A DNA stretch of 64,000 nucleotides from Methylobacterium sp. Leaf117 (GCF_001422985.1 NZ_LMNL01000023.1:382516-446515), one strand, 5' to 3'; positions 26,981-35,085 are shown, numbered from the stretch's first letter. Numbers and translations: made by a program. The notes: a model not told the origin generated them from the sequence alone.

Positions 26981-27733
26981 ATGACGCCTCAATTCTGGCT
27001 TTGGCTCGGCTTTGCCGGCATGGCGGCGGGGGCCGCCGCGATCCTGTTCCTGGGCAAGCGCCGCACCCAGGCCGAGGAGGCGGATACGATCATCCACGGG
27101 ATCGTGCCGATCATCGCCGCCTGTTCCTATTTCGCGATGGCGACCGGGCAGGGCAACATCCTTCTCCCGGCCGGTCCCGAGGCGGCCGACACCGCGCGCC
27201 AGTTCTATTTCGCGCGCTACATCGACTGGACCTTCACCACGCCCCTGCTGCTGCTCGGCCTCGCGCGCACCGCGATGCATTCGGGCATGCGCCGCCCGGC
27301 CGTCGTCTGGGGTCTGATCGGCTCCGATCTGATCATGATCGTCACGGCCCTGGCCTTCGGCCTGTCCACGGTCGCCTGGATCAAGTGGACCTGGTTCGCC
27401 ATCTCGTGCGGCGCGTTCGCGGCGGTGTTCTACGGGATATTCGTCCAGCTGCGCGAGGAGAACGCGGCCGAGCGGGCCGACGTGCAATCCGATTTCCGGC
27501 GCAACGCCGTGTTCCTGACCGCGGTATGGTGCGCCTATCCGGTGGTGCTCCTCGTCGGACAGGACGGTCTCGGCATCCTGTCGCCGGCCGTGGCCCTGGC
27601 CGTCGTGGCGATCCTCGATCTCACCGCCAAGGTCGTCTACGGCATCATGGCCACCCGGGAGACCACCCGCGCCGTCGACCGCGACCTCGCCGAAGGCCAT
27701 GCCGCGGCGACGCCCCTGCGCCGGGCGGCCTGA
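26981..27733 (+). CDS. Microbial rhodopsin, DTG-motif proton-pump type
   Basis: 250-residue seven-helix retinal protein. Helix C reads RYIDWTFTTPLLLLG: Arg79, Asp82, Thr86 and Gly93 correspond to bacteriorhodopsin Arg82, Asp85, Thr89 and Asp96, giving a D-T-G motif. Helix G has LDLTAKVVYG, with counterion Asp213 and Schiff-base Lys217. Helix F has WCAYP (Trp183, Tyr186). The acceptor Asp argues for outward proton pumping; Gly at the donor site places it in the DTG group rather than among DTE proteorhodopsins or DTD archaeal pumps. Leu90, at the position that tunes proteorhodopsins, suggests green absorption. Phe139 replaces the Gly that opens the carotenoid antenna site in xanthorhodopsin. 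The retinal-forming Blh gene follows 4 bp downstream. Confidence 0.95.
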   Translation: MTPQFWLWLGFAGMAAGAAAILFLGKRRTQAEEADTIIHGIVPIIAACSYFAMATGQGNILLPAGPEAADTARQFYFARYIDWTFTTPLLLLGLARTAMHSGMRRPAVVWGLIGSDLIMIVTALAFGLSTVAWIKWTWFAISCGAFAAVFYGIFVQLREENAAERADVQSDFRRNAVFLTAVWCAYPVVLLVGQDGLGILSPAVALAVVAILDLTAKVVYGIMATRETTRAVDRDLAEGHAAATPLRRAA

Positions 27734-27737
27734 CGGA

Positions 27738-28736
27738 ATGGCGGCGCGCGCGTCCATCCCGTTCCGCGGGACACCGGTTCGAACGCGCCGCCGGATCTGG
27801 GCGGGAGCGGAGGCATGGCTGCTGCCGGCAGCGGGTGCGCTCGTCGCGCTCGTGCTGGTCGCCTCTACCCTCCTGCCGCGCGAGGCCTCCTGGCTCGTCG
27901 CCCTCACGGTCGTCATCGTCCTCGGTGTCCCGCACGGCGCCCTCGACGGCGCGGTGGCGGCGCCCCTGCTGCGCCCACGCTATGGCCGGGCCTGGTTCGG
28001 GATCTTCGCGGTCCCGTATCTCGGCCTCGCGGCGCTGGTTCTCGTCGCCTGGCAGATCGCGCCCCTCGTCACCCTGGCGGGCTTCCTCGCCCTCTCGGTG
28101 ATGCATTTCGGGGAGGAAGATGCCGGCCCGGGGCGGCCGTTCGAGGCCCTGGTGCGCGGGGCTCTGCCGATCGCGCTGCCGGCTCTGCTGCGCCCCGACG
28201 AGACGGCCGGCCTTTTCGCGGTTGTCACGCGGGTCGCCCTCCCGCAACTCCCCGTCTGGTGGAGCGCCGCGTCGTGGCTCTGGCTGGGTCTGGCGGCCTG
28301 CTGGATCGTCGGCCAGCGTCGTCGTCCGACGGTGCTGGCCGAGATGGCCGCGCTCGCCTGCGCCTTCTGGCTGCTGCCGCCGCTTGCCGCCTTCACCCTG
28401 TACTTCGTCGGTCTGCACGGACCCCGTCACATGCGCGCCCTGGTGCGCGACCCGCACCGGGCGCCCGGCATCGAGACGATGCGGCGGGCGGTGCGCGCGT
28501 CGCTGCCGGTGTTCGGCCTGACGCTCCTGATCGGCGCCGTGCTGTGGCCGCTCTACGCCGCCGGGTCCCCGGATGCCGCCGCCGCCCTGCTGGCCCTGAC
28601 GCTGCAGATGCTCTCCGCCCTGACCGTGCCGCATGTCCTGCTCGACCGGCTGGCGGGCCGGCTCGGAGCCTCGTCGCTGGAGGTCCCGGCTTGCGCCCCG
28701 ATCAGGCGCCCGCAGCCGGCACCGTCTCGGCGGTGA
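27738..28736 (+). CDS. blh: Brp/Blh family beta-carotene 15,15'-dioxygenase
   Basis: 332-residue integral membrane oxygenase that cleaves beta-carotene into two retinals. The family His motifs are present: VPHGALDG (about 62-69), MHFGEED (about 120), LHGPRHM (about 229) and TVPHVLLDR (about 298). These His residues bind the catalytic iron. Multiple hydrophobic helices separate them. The ATG at 27738 is 4 bp after the rhodopsin stop, so the two are surely co-transcribed. The last 35 bp overlap the 3' end of queC on the opposite strand. It supplies the rhodopsin chromophore from carotenoids made elsewhere. Confidence 0.93.
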   Translation: MAARASIPFRGTPVRTRRRIWAGAEAWLLPAAGALVALVLVASTLLPREASWLVALTVVIVLGVPHGALDGAVAAPLLRPRYGRAWFGIFAVPYLGLAALVLVAWQIAPLVTLAGFLALSVMHFGEEDAGPGRPFEALVRGALPIALPALLRPDETAGLFAVVTRVALPQLPVWWSAASWLWLGLAACWIVGQRRRPTVLAEMAALACAFWLLPPLAAFTLYFVGLHGPRHMRALVRDPHRAPGIETMRRAVRASLPVFGLTLLIGAVLWPLYAAGSPDAAAALLALTLQMLSALTVPHVLLDRLAGRLGASSLEVPACAPIRRPQPAPSRR

Positions 28737-29421
28737 ATCTGGCGAACCCCTTGGCGCGCAGGTCGCAGGCCGGGCACTGGCCGCAGCCGTGGCCCCAGGG
28801 ATGGCGGTCGCCGCGGGTGCCGAGATAGCAGGTGTGGCTGTCCTCGACGATGAGGTCGACGAGCGCCCGGCCGCCGAGGTCTTCGGCCAGCCGCCAAGTC
28901 TCGGCCTTGTCGATCCACATCAGCGGCGTGTGTAGCACGAAGCGGCGATCCATGCCGAGGTTGAGCGCCACCTGCAGCGCCTTGATGGTGTCGTCCCGGC
29001 AATCCGGGTAGCCGGAATAATCCGTCTCGCACATGCCGCCGACGAGATGCGTCAGCGACCGGCGGTAGGCGAGCGCCGCCGCGAAGGTGAGGAACAGCAG
29101 GTTGCGGCCCGGCACGAAGGTGTTGGGCAGACCGCCCGCCTCGAACGCGATGGCGGTATCGCGGGTCAGCGCGGTCTCGGAGACCTGCCCGAGGGCGTCC
29201 AGCGCCAGGGTGTGATCCTCGCCGAGGCGCGCCGCCCATTCGGGTTTCAGGGCGGCGATGCCCCGCCGCAGGGTGTCCCGGCAGTCGAGTTCGATGCGGT
29301 GGCGCTGGCCGTAATCGAAGCCCAGCGTCTCCACGCGCTCGAAGCGCTCCAGGGCCCAGGCGAGGCAGGTCGTCGAATCCTGTCCCCCGGAGAACAGGAC
29401 CAGGGCGCTGCCCGCGCTCAT
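28702..29421 (-). CDS. queC: 7-cyano-7-deazaguanine synthase QueC
   Basis: 239-residue PP-loop ATPase that converts 7-carboxy-7-deazaguanine to preQ0, using ATP and ammonia. The PP-loop is [10 protein letters not shown] at about 8-17. The C-terminal zinc site is the Cys group CYLG ... [10 protein letters not shown] near 200-220. The ATG at 29421 gives the standard start; it overlaps the queD stop by four bases. It is the last gene of the queE-queD-queC cluster and runs tail to tail into blh with a 35-bp overlap. Confidence 0.95.
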   Translation of the reverse strand: MSAGSALVLFSGGQDSTTCLAWALERFERVETLGFDYGQRHRIELDCRDTLRRGIAALKPEWAARLGEDHTLALDALGQVSETALTRDTAIAFEAGGLPNTFVPGRNLLFLTFAAALAYRRSLTHLVGGMCETDYSGYPDCRDDTIKALQVALNLGMDRRFVLHTPLMWIDKAETWRLAEDLGGRALVDLIVEDSHTCYLGTRGDRHPWGHGCGQCPACDLRAKGFARFTAETVPAAGA

Positions 29422-29783
29422 CGGTGGCTCTCGCCCTCGTACTCGGCCCAGGACATCGGCGTCTCGTAGACCTTCACGGAGGAGAGGGCCGGCAGCGCCG
29501 CCTTGGTGCGCTCCCAGATCCAGGCCGCGATGTGCTCGGCGGTGGGGTTCTCCAGCCCCTCGATCTCGTTGAGGCAATAATGGTCGAGGCGGGCCAGGAC
29601 CGGCGCGAAGGCGTGCTCCACATCGAAGAAATCCACCACCCAGCCGGTGGCCGGGTCGACGGCGCCCGAGAGGGTGAGTTCGACCCGGTAGGAATGCCCG
29701 TGCATGCGGTGGCAGCGATGGGTCTCGGGCACGTTCGGCAGGCGGTGGGCCGCCTCGAAGGTGAAGGCTTGGGTGATTTTCAT
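29418..29783 (-). CDS. queD: 6-carboxy-tetrahydropterin synthase QueD
   Basis: 121-residue PTPS-fold enzyme that makes 6-carboxy-5,6,7,8-tetrahydropterin from dihydroneopterin triphosphate, the first committed step of queuosine synthesis. The zinc His residues lie in EAAHRL and HGHSY, the catalytic Cys is in HRCHRMHGH, and the C-terminal ETPMSWAEY carries the conserved Glu. Length is normal. queC overlaps its stop codon; queE lies 45 bp upstream. Confidence 0.94.
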   Translation of the reverse strand: MKITQAFTFEAAHRLPNVPETHRCHRMHGHSYRVELTLSGAVDPATGWVVDFFDVEHAFAPVLARLDHYCLNEIEGLENPTAEHIAAWIWERTKAALPALSSVKVYETPMSWAEYEGESHR

Positions 29784-29828
29784 CGGGTGATCTTCATCGT
29801 GCGAGCGGACGGGATCCTGCGGGGTTCC

Positions 29829-30461
29829 TCACGGAATCCCGATGATCTTGTGGGTCTGGAGCGACAGGCGCCAGCGCGCGTCGCGCCGGCAATAGGCCAC
29901 GGCCTCGGCGGTGTTGGCGAGCCGGTCCGGTCCGTCCATCGGCTGGAGCCAGTGGTGGCGGAAATCGAGATCCGCGAAGGCGTCCGGGGTGGCCTCGGCC
30001 TGCGGGAAGACCAGCTTCAGCTCGTGGCCGCTGCGCTGGACGATGGGGTTGCCGGCCTTCGGGCTGACGCAGATCCAGTCGATGCCCGGCGGGGCCGCCA
30101 GGGTGCCGTTGGTCTCGACCGCGATCTCGAAGCCCTGCGCGTGGACGGCGGCGATCAGGGCCTCGTCGAGCTGGAGCAGGGGCTCGCCGCCGGTGAAGAC
30201 GACGTAGCGGTGGCGCGGCCCGCCCGCCCAGGTTTTCGCGATGGCGTCGGCCAGATCCGGCGCGGTGGAGAACCGCCCGCCGCCCTCGCCATCCATCCCG
30301 ATGAAGTCGGTGTCGCAGAACCGGCAGGCGGCGGTGGCGCGGTCCTCCTCGCGGCCGGACCAGAGATTGCAGCCGGCAAAGCGGCAGAACACCGCGGCGC
30401 GGCCCGCCTGCGCGCCCTCGCCCTGGAGAGTGTGGAACAGTTCCTTGACCGCGTAACCCAT
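29829..30461 (-). CDS. queE: 7-carboxy-7-deazaguanine synthase QueE
   Basis: 210-residue radical SAM enzyme that rearranges 6-carboxytetrahydropterin to 7-carboxy-7-deazaguanine. The [4Fe-4S] Cys are spaced C-x14-C-x2-C (GCNLWSG ... AACRFCDTDF) instead of the common C-x3-C-x2-C, the long form known from Burkholderia QueE. The Gly-rich SAM motif TGGEPLL is near 90. The start at 30461 (MGYAVKELF) is the conserved one; the frame stays open upstream to 30989 without homologous sequence. First gene of queE-queD-queC. Confidence 0.92.
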   Translation of the reverse strand: MGYAVKELFHTLQGEGAQAGRAAVFCRFAGCNLWSGREEDRATAACRFCDTDFIGMDGEGGGRFSTAPDLADAIAKTWAGGPRHRYVVFTGGEPLLQLDEALIAAVHAQGFEIAVETNGTLAAPPGIDWICVSPKAGNPIVQRSGHELKLVFPQAEATPDAFADLDFRHHWLQPMDGPDRLANTAEAVAYCRRDARWRLSLQTHKIIGIP

Positions 30462-30867
30462 CACGTCCTCGGCGCCCGACCCCGCATCGACCCGGCCGGC
30501 GCTCCTTAAGCCTTGCAAGACTCTCGTGCCATCGCCCGGCGCCCGGCAGAACCCCGGCGCCTGCCAAAGCTGCCTCCCGCGCACATAAGGGCCGTGCGGC
30601 GCCGGCACCACAGCGCCGAGGCGGCACCCACCCATGCGCTGAACCGGCCTATACCATGTAATTGCCGACTCCTCGCATCTGCGAGACGGTCCGCCATGCT
30701 GTTGCCACGGAACCCGTCTTGATGGGGGTCGTGCCACCCTCCGGCGACCTGCGCATCGGCGCTTGATGCCGCCCCAGGTCGATGGCATGCAAGCTTGGCC
30801 GTTGACCGGCCGTCCTCCCGGGCCGATCCTCGATCGCGCCGTTGCGTTCCTTTCTGAGACAGGCCTG
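30462..30867. other. Intergenic region between divergent queE and DD-carboxypeptidase genes
   Basis: This 406-bp gap contains a short hairpin CTCGCA-TC-TGCGAG at 30672-30685 and an AT-richer stretch near 30651-30665 that could hold promoters for both directions. I looked for a preQ1 riboswitch on the minus strand before queE and did not find a convincing one. Confidence 0.4.
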
Positions 30868-32436
30868 ATGTCGAACGGATTGTTGAGGCGGCTCGTCGTT
30901 GGTCTCGCGGTGGCGGCGGGATTGCTCGGCGCCGGACCCGCGAGCGCCGTGACGGCCCCGATCCTGGTGATCGACGTCGATTCCGGCAAGGTGATCTACG
31001 GCCAGGCGGCCACCGACCCGTGGTTTCCCGCCTCCATCACCAAGCTGATGACCGCCTACGTCGCCCTCGACCTGGTGCGGCAGGGCAAGCTCTCCCTCGA
31101 CACGCTCCTGACGATCTCGCCGGCGGCCGCCGCCGAGCCGCCCTCGAAGATGGGCTTCCGGCCGGGCACCAAGCTCACCCTCGACAACGCCCTGAAGATC
31201 ATCATGGTCAAGTCGGCCAACGACGTGGCCTGGGCGATCGGCGAGAATCTCGGCGGCTCGGTCGAGGGCTTCGCCCAGATGATGAACGAGACCGCCCAGC
31301 GCATCGGCATGCGGGAAAGCCGCTGGACCAATCCGAACGGCCTGCCGGATGCGCGGCAATGGACCTCGGCCCGCGACATGGCCGTTCTCGGCCGCGCCCT
31401 CATCCGCGATTTCCCCGAAAGCCGGGCTTTGTTCTCGATCAGCGCCATCCAGTTCGGCCGCTCGGTCATGGCCAATCACAACGGCCTGCTCGGGCGCTAT
31501 GCCGGCGCCGACGGCATGAAGACCGGGTTCATCTGCTCGGGCGGCTTCAACGTGGTGGCCACCGCGACCCGCAACGGCCGCCGCATCCTCACGGTGGTGA
31601 TGGGCCAGCCCAGCGCCCGCGAGCGCGACCTGAAGGCCGCCGATCTGTTCGATTACGGCTTCGGCCAGTCCCCGGGTTGGGGTGCCCAGACCCTCGACGC
31701 CCTGCCGACCTCGGGCGTCTCCGAGCCTCCGGACCTGCGGCCCTATATCTGCGACCGCAAGAAGCCGATGCCGGTGGACGAGGGCCAGGGCGCCATCACG
31801 GCGAGCGCGGGCGCCGCCGGAGCCAGCGCCGACAACGCCAACGCGCAGCTGATGGCCGCCGCCGCGCCGCCCTCCGCGGCGCTGGCCTTCGCCACCATGA
31901 ACAGCGCGGCCCTGCGCAACCGCGCCCTGCCGCCGCGCGCGCCGCTGCAGCCGATCCTGGTCTGGATCGGGCGCGATCCGGCCGAAGGCGCCATCGCGCT
32001 CAACGAGCAGGAGGAGGCCGAGAAGGCCGAGAAGGCGGCCAAGGTCGCCGAGGCCCGCAAGGCCAAGCTCGACGCGGTCGCGGCCAAGCGCGAGGCGGCC
32101 CAGGCTGCCCGACAGGCGAAGGGCGCCGCAGCCGGATCGGCGAAGACGGCTGCCAATCCCGCCACCAAGCCCGCCACCAAGCCCGAGCCGAAGAAGGCGC
32201 TCGCCCGCGGCAAGGCCGGCGTTCCGGCCACGGCCAGCGCCTACGCTCCCGCCGACTCGACGCCCGTGCTGGAGGGCGCCCCGAAGCTGAAGGTCGGCAC
32301 CGTTAAGAAGCCGGCGGCGAAGGTGGCCCCTAAGGCTGGGGGCAAGACCGATGCGAAGGCCGAGCGCAAGCCGGCCGGTGCCGCCGCGAAGGCGAAGGCC
32401 ACCAAGTCGGCCGGCAAGGCCCAGGCCGACGAGTAG
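30868..32436 (+). CDS. D-alanyl-D-alanine carboxypeptidase with Ala/Lys-rich tail
   Basis: 522-residue exported penicillin-binding protein (peptidase S11). Residues 1 to about 26 form a signal peptide ending GPASA. The active-site motifs are SITK (Ser56, Lys59), SAN (Ser116) and KTG (Lys218). The enzyme removes the terminal D-Ala of peptidoglycan stem peptides. The catalytic domain ends near residue 290. The remaining roughly 220 residues are low-complexity and rich in Ala, Lys and Pro (for example EKAEKAAKVAEARKAK), unlike the beta-sandwich and amphipathic helix of DacA. The ATG at 30868 puts the signal peptide at the N-terminus. Confidence 0.9.
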   Translation: MSNGLLRRLVVGLAVAAGLLGAGPASAVTAPILVIDVDSGKVIYGQAATDPWFPASITKLMTAYVALDLVRQGKLSLDTLLTISPAAAAEPPSKMGFRPGTKLTLDNALKIIMVKSANDVAWAIGENLGGSVEGFAQMMNETAQRIGMRESRWTNPNGLPDARQWTSARDMAVLGRALIRDFPESRALFSISAIQFGRSVMANHNGLLGRYAGADGMKTGFICSGGFNVVATATRNGRRILTVVMGQPSARERDLKAADLFDYGFGQSPGWGAQTLDALPTSGVSEPPDLRPYICDRKKPMPVDEGQGAITASAGAAGASADNANAQLMAAAAPPSAALAFATMNSAALRNRALPPRAPLQPILVWIGRDPAEGAIALNEQEEAEKAEKAAKVAEARKAKLDAVAAKREAAQAARQAKGAAAGSAKTAANPATKPATKPEPKKALARGKAGVPATASAYAPADSTPVLEGAPKLKVGTVKKPAAKVAPKAGGKTDAKAERKPAGAAAKAKATKSAGKAQADE

Positions 32437-32599
32437 GACGGCCTCCCGGCATTCGCGTTCGCGTCGCGCGAGCGGGTTGATGGCCGGGCGGGCTATCGCA
32501 CGCCCACGCTCGGCCCCAGAGCCGTCCACCTTCGGTCAGCGCGCGACGAGGGCAGAGCGCATTGCTGACGTGCTCGCCCACAGGCCCGTTGCAACACCG

Positions 32600-32713
32600 C
32601 GTCATTCCGGGGCCGCGGAGCGGAGCCCGGAATCCAGACACGCAGGGGGTGCAGAACTTTCCACCGTCGGCGGATCTGGAGTCCGGGCTCGCCTGCTGCG
32701 CCCCGGAATGACG
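32600..32713. repeat. Inverted-repeat intergenic element
   Basis: Perfect 13-bp terminal inverted repeats CGTCATTCCGGGG (32600-32612) and CCCCGGAATGACG (32701-32713) enclose a second inverted pair, AGCCCGGAATCCAGA (32624-32638) and TCTGGAGTCCGGGCT (32675-32689), with one mismatch. The 114-bp unit could fold into one long hairpin. It matches a family of dispersed palindromic elements that I recall from Bradyrhizobium and other Rhizobiales. Confidence 0.75.
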
Positions 32714-32848
32714 GTGTGCTTCATACGCGGCCTTCCATCAGGAAGGACTCTCGCGGCCGCAACAGGCGGGCTTCACGAGCGATCCGACAGAGCAGCCCCG
32801 CCGACCGGTGCAAAGCTCCACCGATACGCCACCGCACCGGGTGCGTTC

Positions 32849-32864
32849 TGTAACATTATAACAC
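32849..32864. promoter_or_regulatory. Zur-box-like operator
   Basis: TGTAACATTATAACAC stands out in a GC-rich region; its reverse strand reads GTGTTATAATGTTACA. The core TGTTATAAT matches Zur (zinc uptake regulator) operators such as that of E. coli znuA. It lies 45 bp before a COG0523 metallochaperone gene, a classic Zur target. Confidence 0.65.
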
Positions 32865-32908
32865 TCGCGAGGATTGAGCGGGGCCGCCGAGAGGGCTAGG
32901 TCAGGGTC

Positions 32909-34030
32909 ATGACCGACCTGTCCCAGCCCGATCCCCGCGCGCCCGAGCCGATCCCGCTCACCGTCCTCACCGGATTCCTCGGCGCCGGCAAGACGACGCT
33001 GCTCAACCGGATGCTGCGCGATCCGGCCCTGGCCGACACCGTGGTCATCGTCAACGAGTTCGGCGAGATCGGCCTCGACCATCTGCTGATCGAGCGGATC
33101 GACGAGGACATGGTCCTGCTGGGCGCCGGCTGCCTGTGCTGCACCGTGCGCGGCGACCTGATCGCCACCCTGGAAGACCTGCTGCGCAAGCGCGACAACG
33201 GCCGTATCCAGCCGTTCCGCCGGCTGGTGATCGAGACGACCGGCCTCGCCGATCCCGCCCCGATCCTGCACGCCCTGATCTACCACCCTTACCTCGTGAT
33301 CCGGTATCGCCTGCAGGGCGTCGTCACGGTGGTCGATGCCGTCAACGGTGCCTCGACCCTCGATGCCCATGTGGAGGCGGTGCGGCAGGTGGCGGTGGCC
33401 GACCAGATCGTGGTGACGAAGCGCGATCTCGCCGCCGATGACGGCCGCGCCCTGGAGGCCCGGCTGCGCGCCCTGAACCCGACCGCCCCGTTCCGGGACG
33501 CCGCGGTCGCCCCGGGCGATCTCCTCGGCGGCCTGTTCGGCCTCGACGGCAAGAGCGCCGATGTGCGCGCCTGGCTCGGAGCCGAGGTCGAGCGGGAAGC
33601 GCACCAGCATCATGATCACGGCCACCACCATGGCCATCATCATCACGATGTGAACCGCCACGATGCGTCGATCCGGGCCTTCAGCCTCGCCAGCGACGTG
33701 CCCGTGCCCCGGGCCGCCTTCGAGATGTTCCTCGATCTCCTGCGCTCGGCCCACGGGCCGAACCTGCTGCGCCTGAAGGGGCTCGTCGCCCTGGCCGACG
33801 CGCCCGAGCGGCCGCTGGTGGTGCACGGAGTCCAGCACATCATCCACGCGCCGGTGCATCTCGACGCCTGGCCGGATGCCGACCACCGCTCGCGCCTCGT
33901 GCTGATCGTGCGCGATCTCGACCCGGCCTTCGTCACACGGCTGTGGGACGCCTTCCTCGGCCGGCCGCGCGTCGATGGCCCGGATGCCGAGGCCCTGACC
34001 AACAATCCGCTCGCCATCCCGGGTGGCTGA
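32909..34030 (+). CDS. COG0523 (CobW/ZigA-type) GTP-dependent metallochaperone
   Basis: 373-residue G3E GTPase. Walker A is GFLGAGKTT (about 23-31), the family metal motif GCLCCT is near 73, and the guanine-specificity motif TKRD is near 170. Residues 231-250 are a His/Asp-rich loop (HQHHDHGHHHGHHHHD), a likely zinc reservoir. A CobW C-terminal domain follows. Such proteins deliver zinc to client enzymes under zinc limitation. A Zur-box-like operator 45 bp upstream supports zinc rather than cobalt. A CobW role in B12 synthesis is the alternative, given cobST elsewhere in the window, but is less likely. Confidence 0.88.
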   Translation: MTDLSQPDPRAPEPIPLTVLTGFLGAGKTTLLNRMLRDPALADTVVIVNEFGEIGLDHLLIERIDEDMVLLGAGCLCCTVRGDLIATLEDLLRKRDNGRIQPFRRLVIETTGLADPAPILHALIYHPYLVIRYRLQGVVTVVDAVNGASTLDAHVEAVRQVAVADQIVVTKRDLAADDGRALEARLRALNPTAPFRDAAVAPGDLLGGLFGLDGKSADVRAWLGAEVEREAHQHHDHGHHHGHHHHDVNRHDASIRAFSLASDVPVPRAAFEMFLDLLRSAHGPNLLRLKGLVALADAPERPLVVHGVQHIIHAPVHLDAWPDADHRSRLVLIVRDLDPAFVTRLWDAFLGRPRVDGPDAEALTNNPLAIPGG

Positions 34031-34130
34031 GCCGGCTCCGGTTTCGTCCGCCGTCGAGGCCCGTTCGTCCGGAATCGGGCGGCATCGTTCTTGAGACCTC
34101 TCCCCCAACCAGCGCCTCCGGGCGCTCCAT

Positions 34131-34147
34131 TGTTCCAAAATGGAACA
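34131..34147. promoter_or_regulatory. Perfect palindrome TGTTCCA-N3-TGGAACA
   Basis: A 7-bp perfect inverted repeat around AAA, 23 bp before the chosen start of the next gene. The AT-rich centre and symmetry suggest an operator for a dimeric repressor. I do not recognise the regulator; it is not the alphaproteobacterial LexA direct repeat GTTC-N7-GTTC. Confidence 0.5.
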
Positions 34148-34169
34148 TCGGCGGGATCGGATCGAGACG

Positions 34170-35069
34170 ATGAGACAGCTTTTCACGGTCATCGAAGGCG
34201 GCGCGGGGCGGATGGCGGCCCCGGCGAGTGGCGCGAGCCCAGTGTCTCCGGCCCCGGCCGCCAGCGCCTGGCGCATCGACCTCCGGCGGGCGGCGGCCTT
34301 CAGCGACGGCGAGATCGCGGCCTGGCGCGCTCTCCTGGTGCGGGTGCGGGTGGCCGACCCGGTCCATGCCGATCCGGATTACCTGCTGTCGGCGGCCCAG
34401 CATCAGGCCGGCGGGCGCGATCTCGTCTTTGCCCTCGCATGGCGCACCGGCAACGGCCCCGACCAGCTTGCCGCGATCGTGCCCCTGGCCATGCCGCACA
34501 CGCTCTGGGGTCAGGCCCGGATCGCGCCGTGGCAGCCGCACGGGACCACCGTCACGCCGACCATCGCGCCCGACAGCGTCGGCGAGGTCCGGGAGGCCCT
34601 GGCCGACCACCTGCGGGCGTTGCGTCCGAGGGCCGTGCTGGTGCTCGAATCGGCCGTGGACTCCCCGAAGGCGCCCGAGGGGCCGAGGCTCCTGCGCGCG
34701 GTGATCCGGCGCGCCAGCATCCCGACCCACAGCCTGATCGGGGTACGCACCGTTCCGGCCGCGTCCCGGGTGGAGCGGATCAGCGATCCCTATCGGGTTC
34801 GCGATGCGGTGGAGGAGTTCCTGCTTCTCGACGCCCAAGTCTCGGCCGCGCCGATCATCGGCGATCCGTCCGAGGCCGCCCTGGTCCGGGTGGTGACGCG
34901 CCTGTTCGCGCAGCGCCGACAGGTCACCGTCGCGCTGACGCGGCGGGGCGACGCGGTCGTCGCCGCCAGCATCACCCTGGGGCATGGCGCCGAGGCGGTG
35001 GTCTGGCGCCGCGTGTCCGAGGATGCCTCCACCGGGGTCGCCCCGCGCCGCGCCGACCGCTCGGCCTGA
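34170..35069 (+). CDS. Hypothetical protein
   Basis: 299-residue protein that I do not recognise. It starts MRQLFTVIEG, followed by an Ala/Pro-rich linker to about residue 35 and then a folded region with a pattern faintly like the N-terminal half of acyltransferases (EIAAWRALLVRVRVADPVHADPDYLLSAA). No signal peptide or membrane segment is visible and no catalytic motif stands out. An ATG ten codons earlier (34140) lies inside the palindrome at 34131-34147, so 34170 was preferred. It is convergent with the HPr gene (16-bp gap). Confidence 0.65.
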   Translation: MRQLFTVIEGGAGRMAAPASGASPVSPAPAASAWRIDLRRAAAFSDGEIAAWRALLVRVRVADPVHADPDYLLSAAQHQAGGRDLVFALAWRTGNGPDQLAAIVPLAMPHTLWGQARIAPWQPHGTTVTPTIAPDSVGEVREALADHLRALRPRAVLVLESAVDSPKAPEGPRLLRAVIRRASIPTHSLIGVRTVPAASRVERISDPYRVRDAVEEFLLLDAQVSAAPIIGDPSEAALVRVVTRLFAQRRQVTVALTRRGDAVVAASITLGHGAEAVVWRRVSEDASTGVAPRRADRSA

Positions 35070-35085
35070 GCCGCGCCGCCGTCCT

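Larger units (their letters stand above)
32437..32908. other. Intergenic region upstream of the COG0523 GTPase
   Basis: This 472-bp gap contains the inverted-repeat element at 32600-32713 and the Zur-box-like palindrome at 32849-32864. Between them I see no gene and no RNA structure. Confidence 0.6.

Noticed and set aside
30462-30700. preQ1 riboswitch before queE
   Set aside because: The minus strand lacks a convincing pseudoknot pattern with an A-rich tail.
32909-34030. CobW as part of B12 synthesis
   Set aside because: cobS and cobT are 17 kb away. The Zur-like operator and His-rich loop favour a zinc role.
34131-34147. LexA box
   Set aside because: Alphaproteobacterial LexA uses the direct repeat GTTC-N7-GTTC; this is a TGTTCCA/TGGAACA inverted repeat.
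32738-34276. 512-residue minus-strand frame opposite the COG0523 gene
   Set aside because: No recognisable family. The plus strand has Walker A, GCLCC and an upstream operator.
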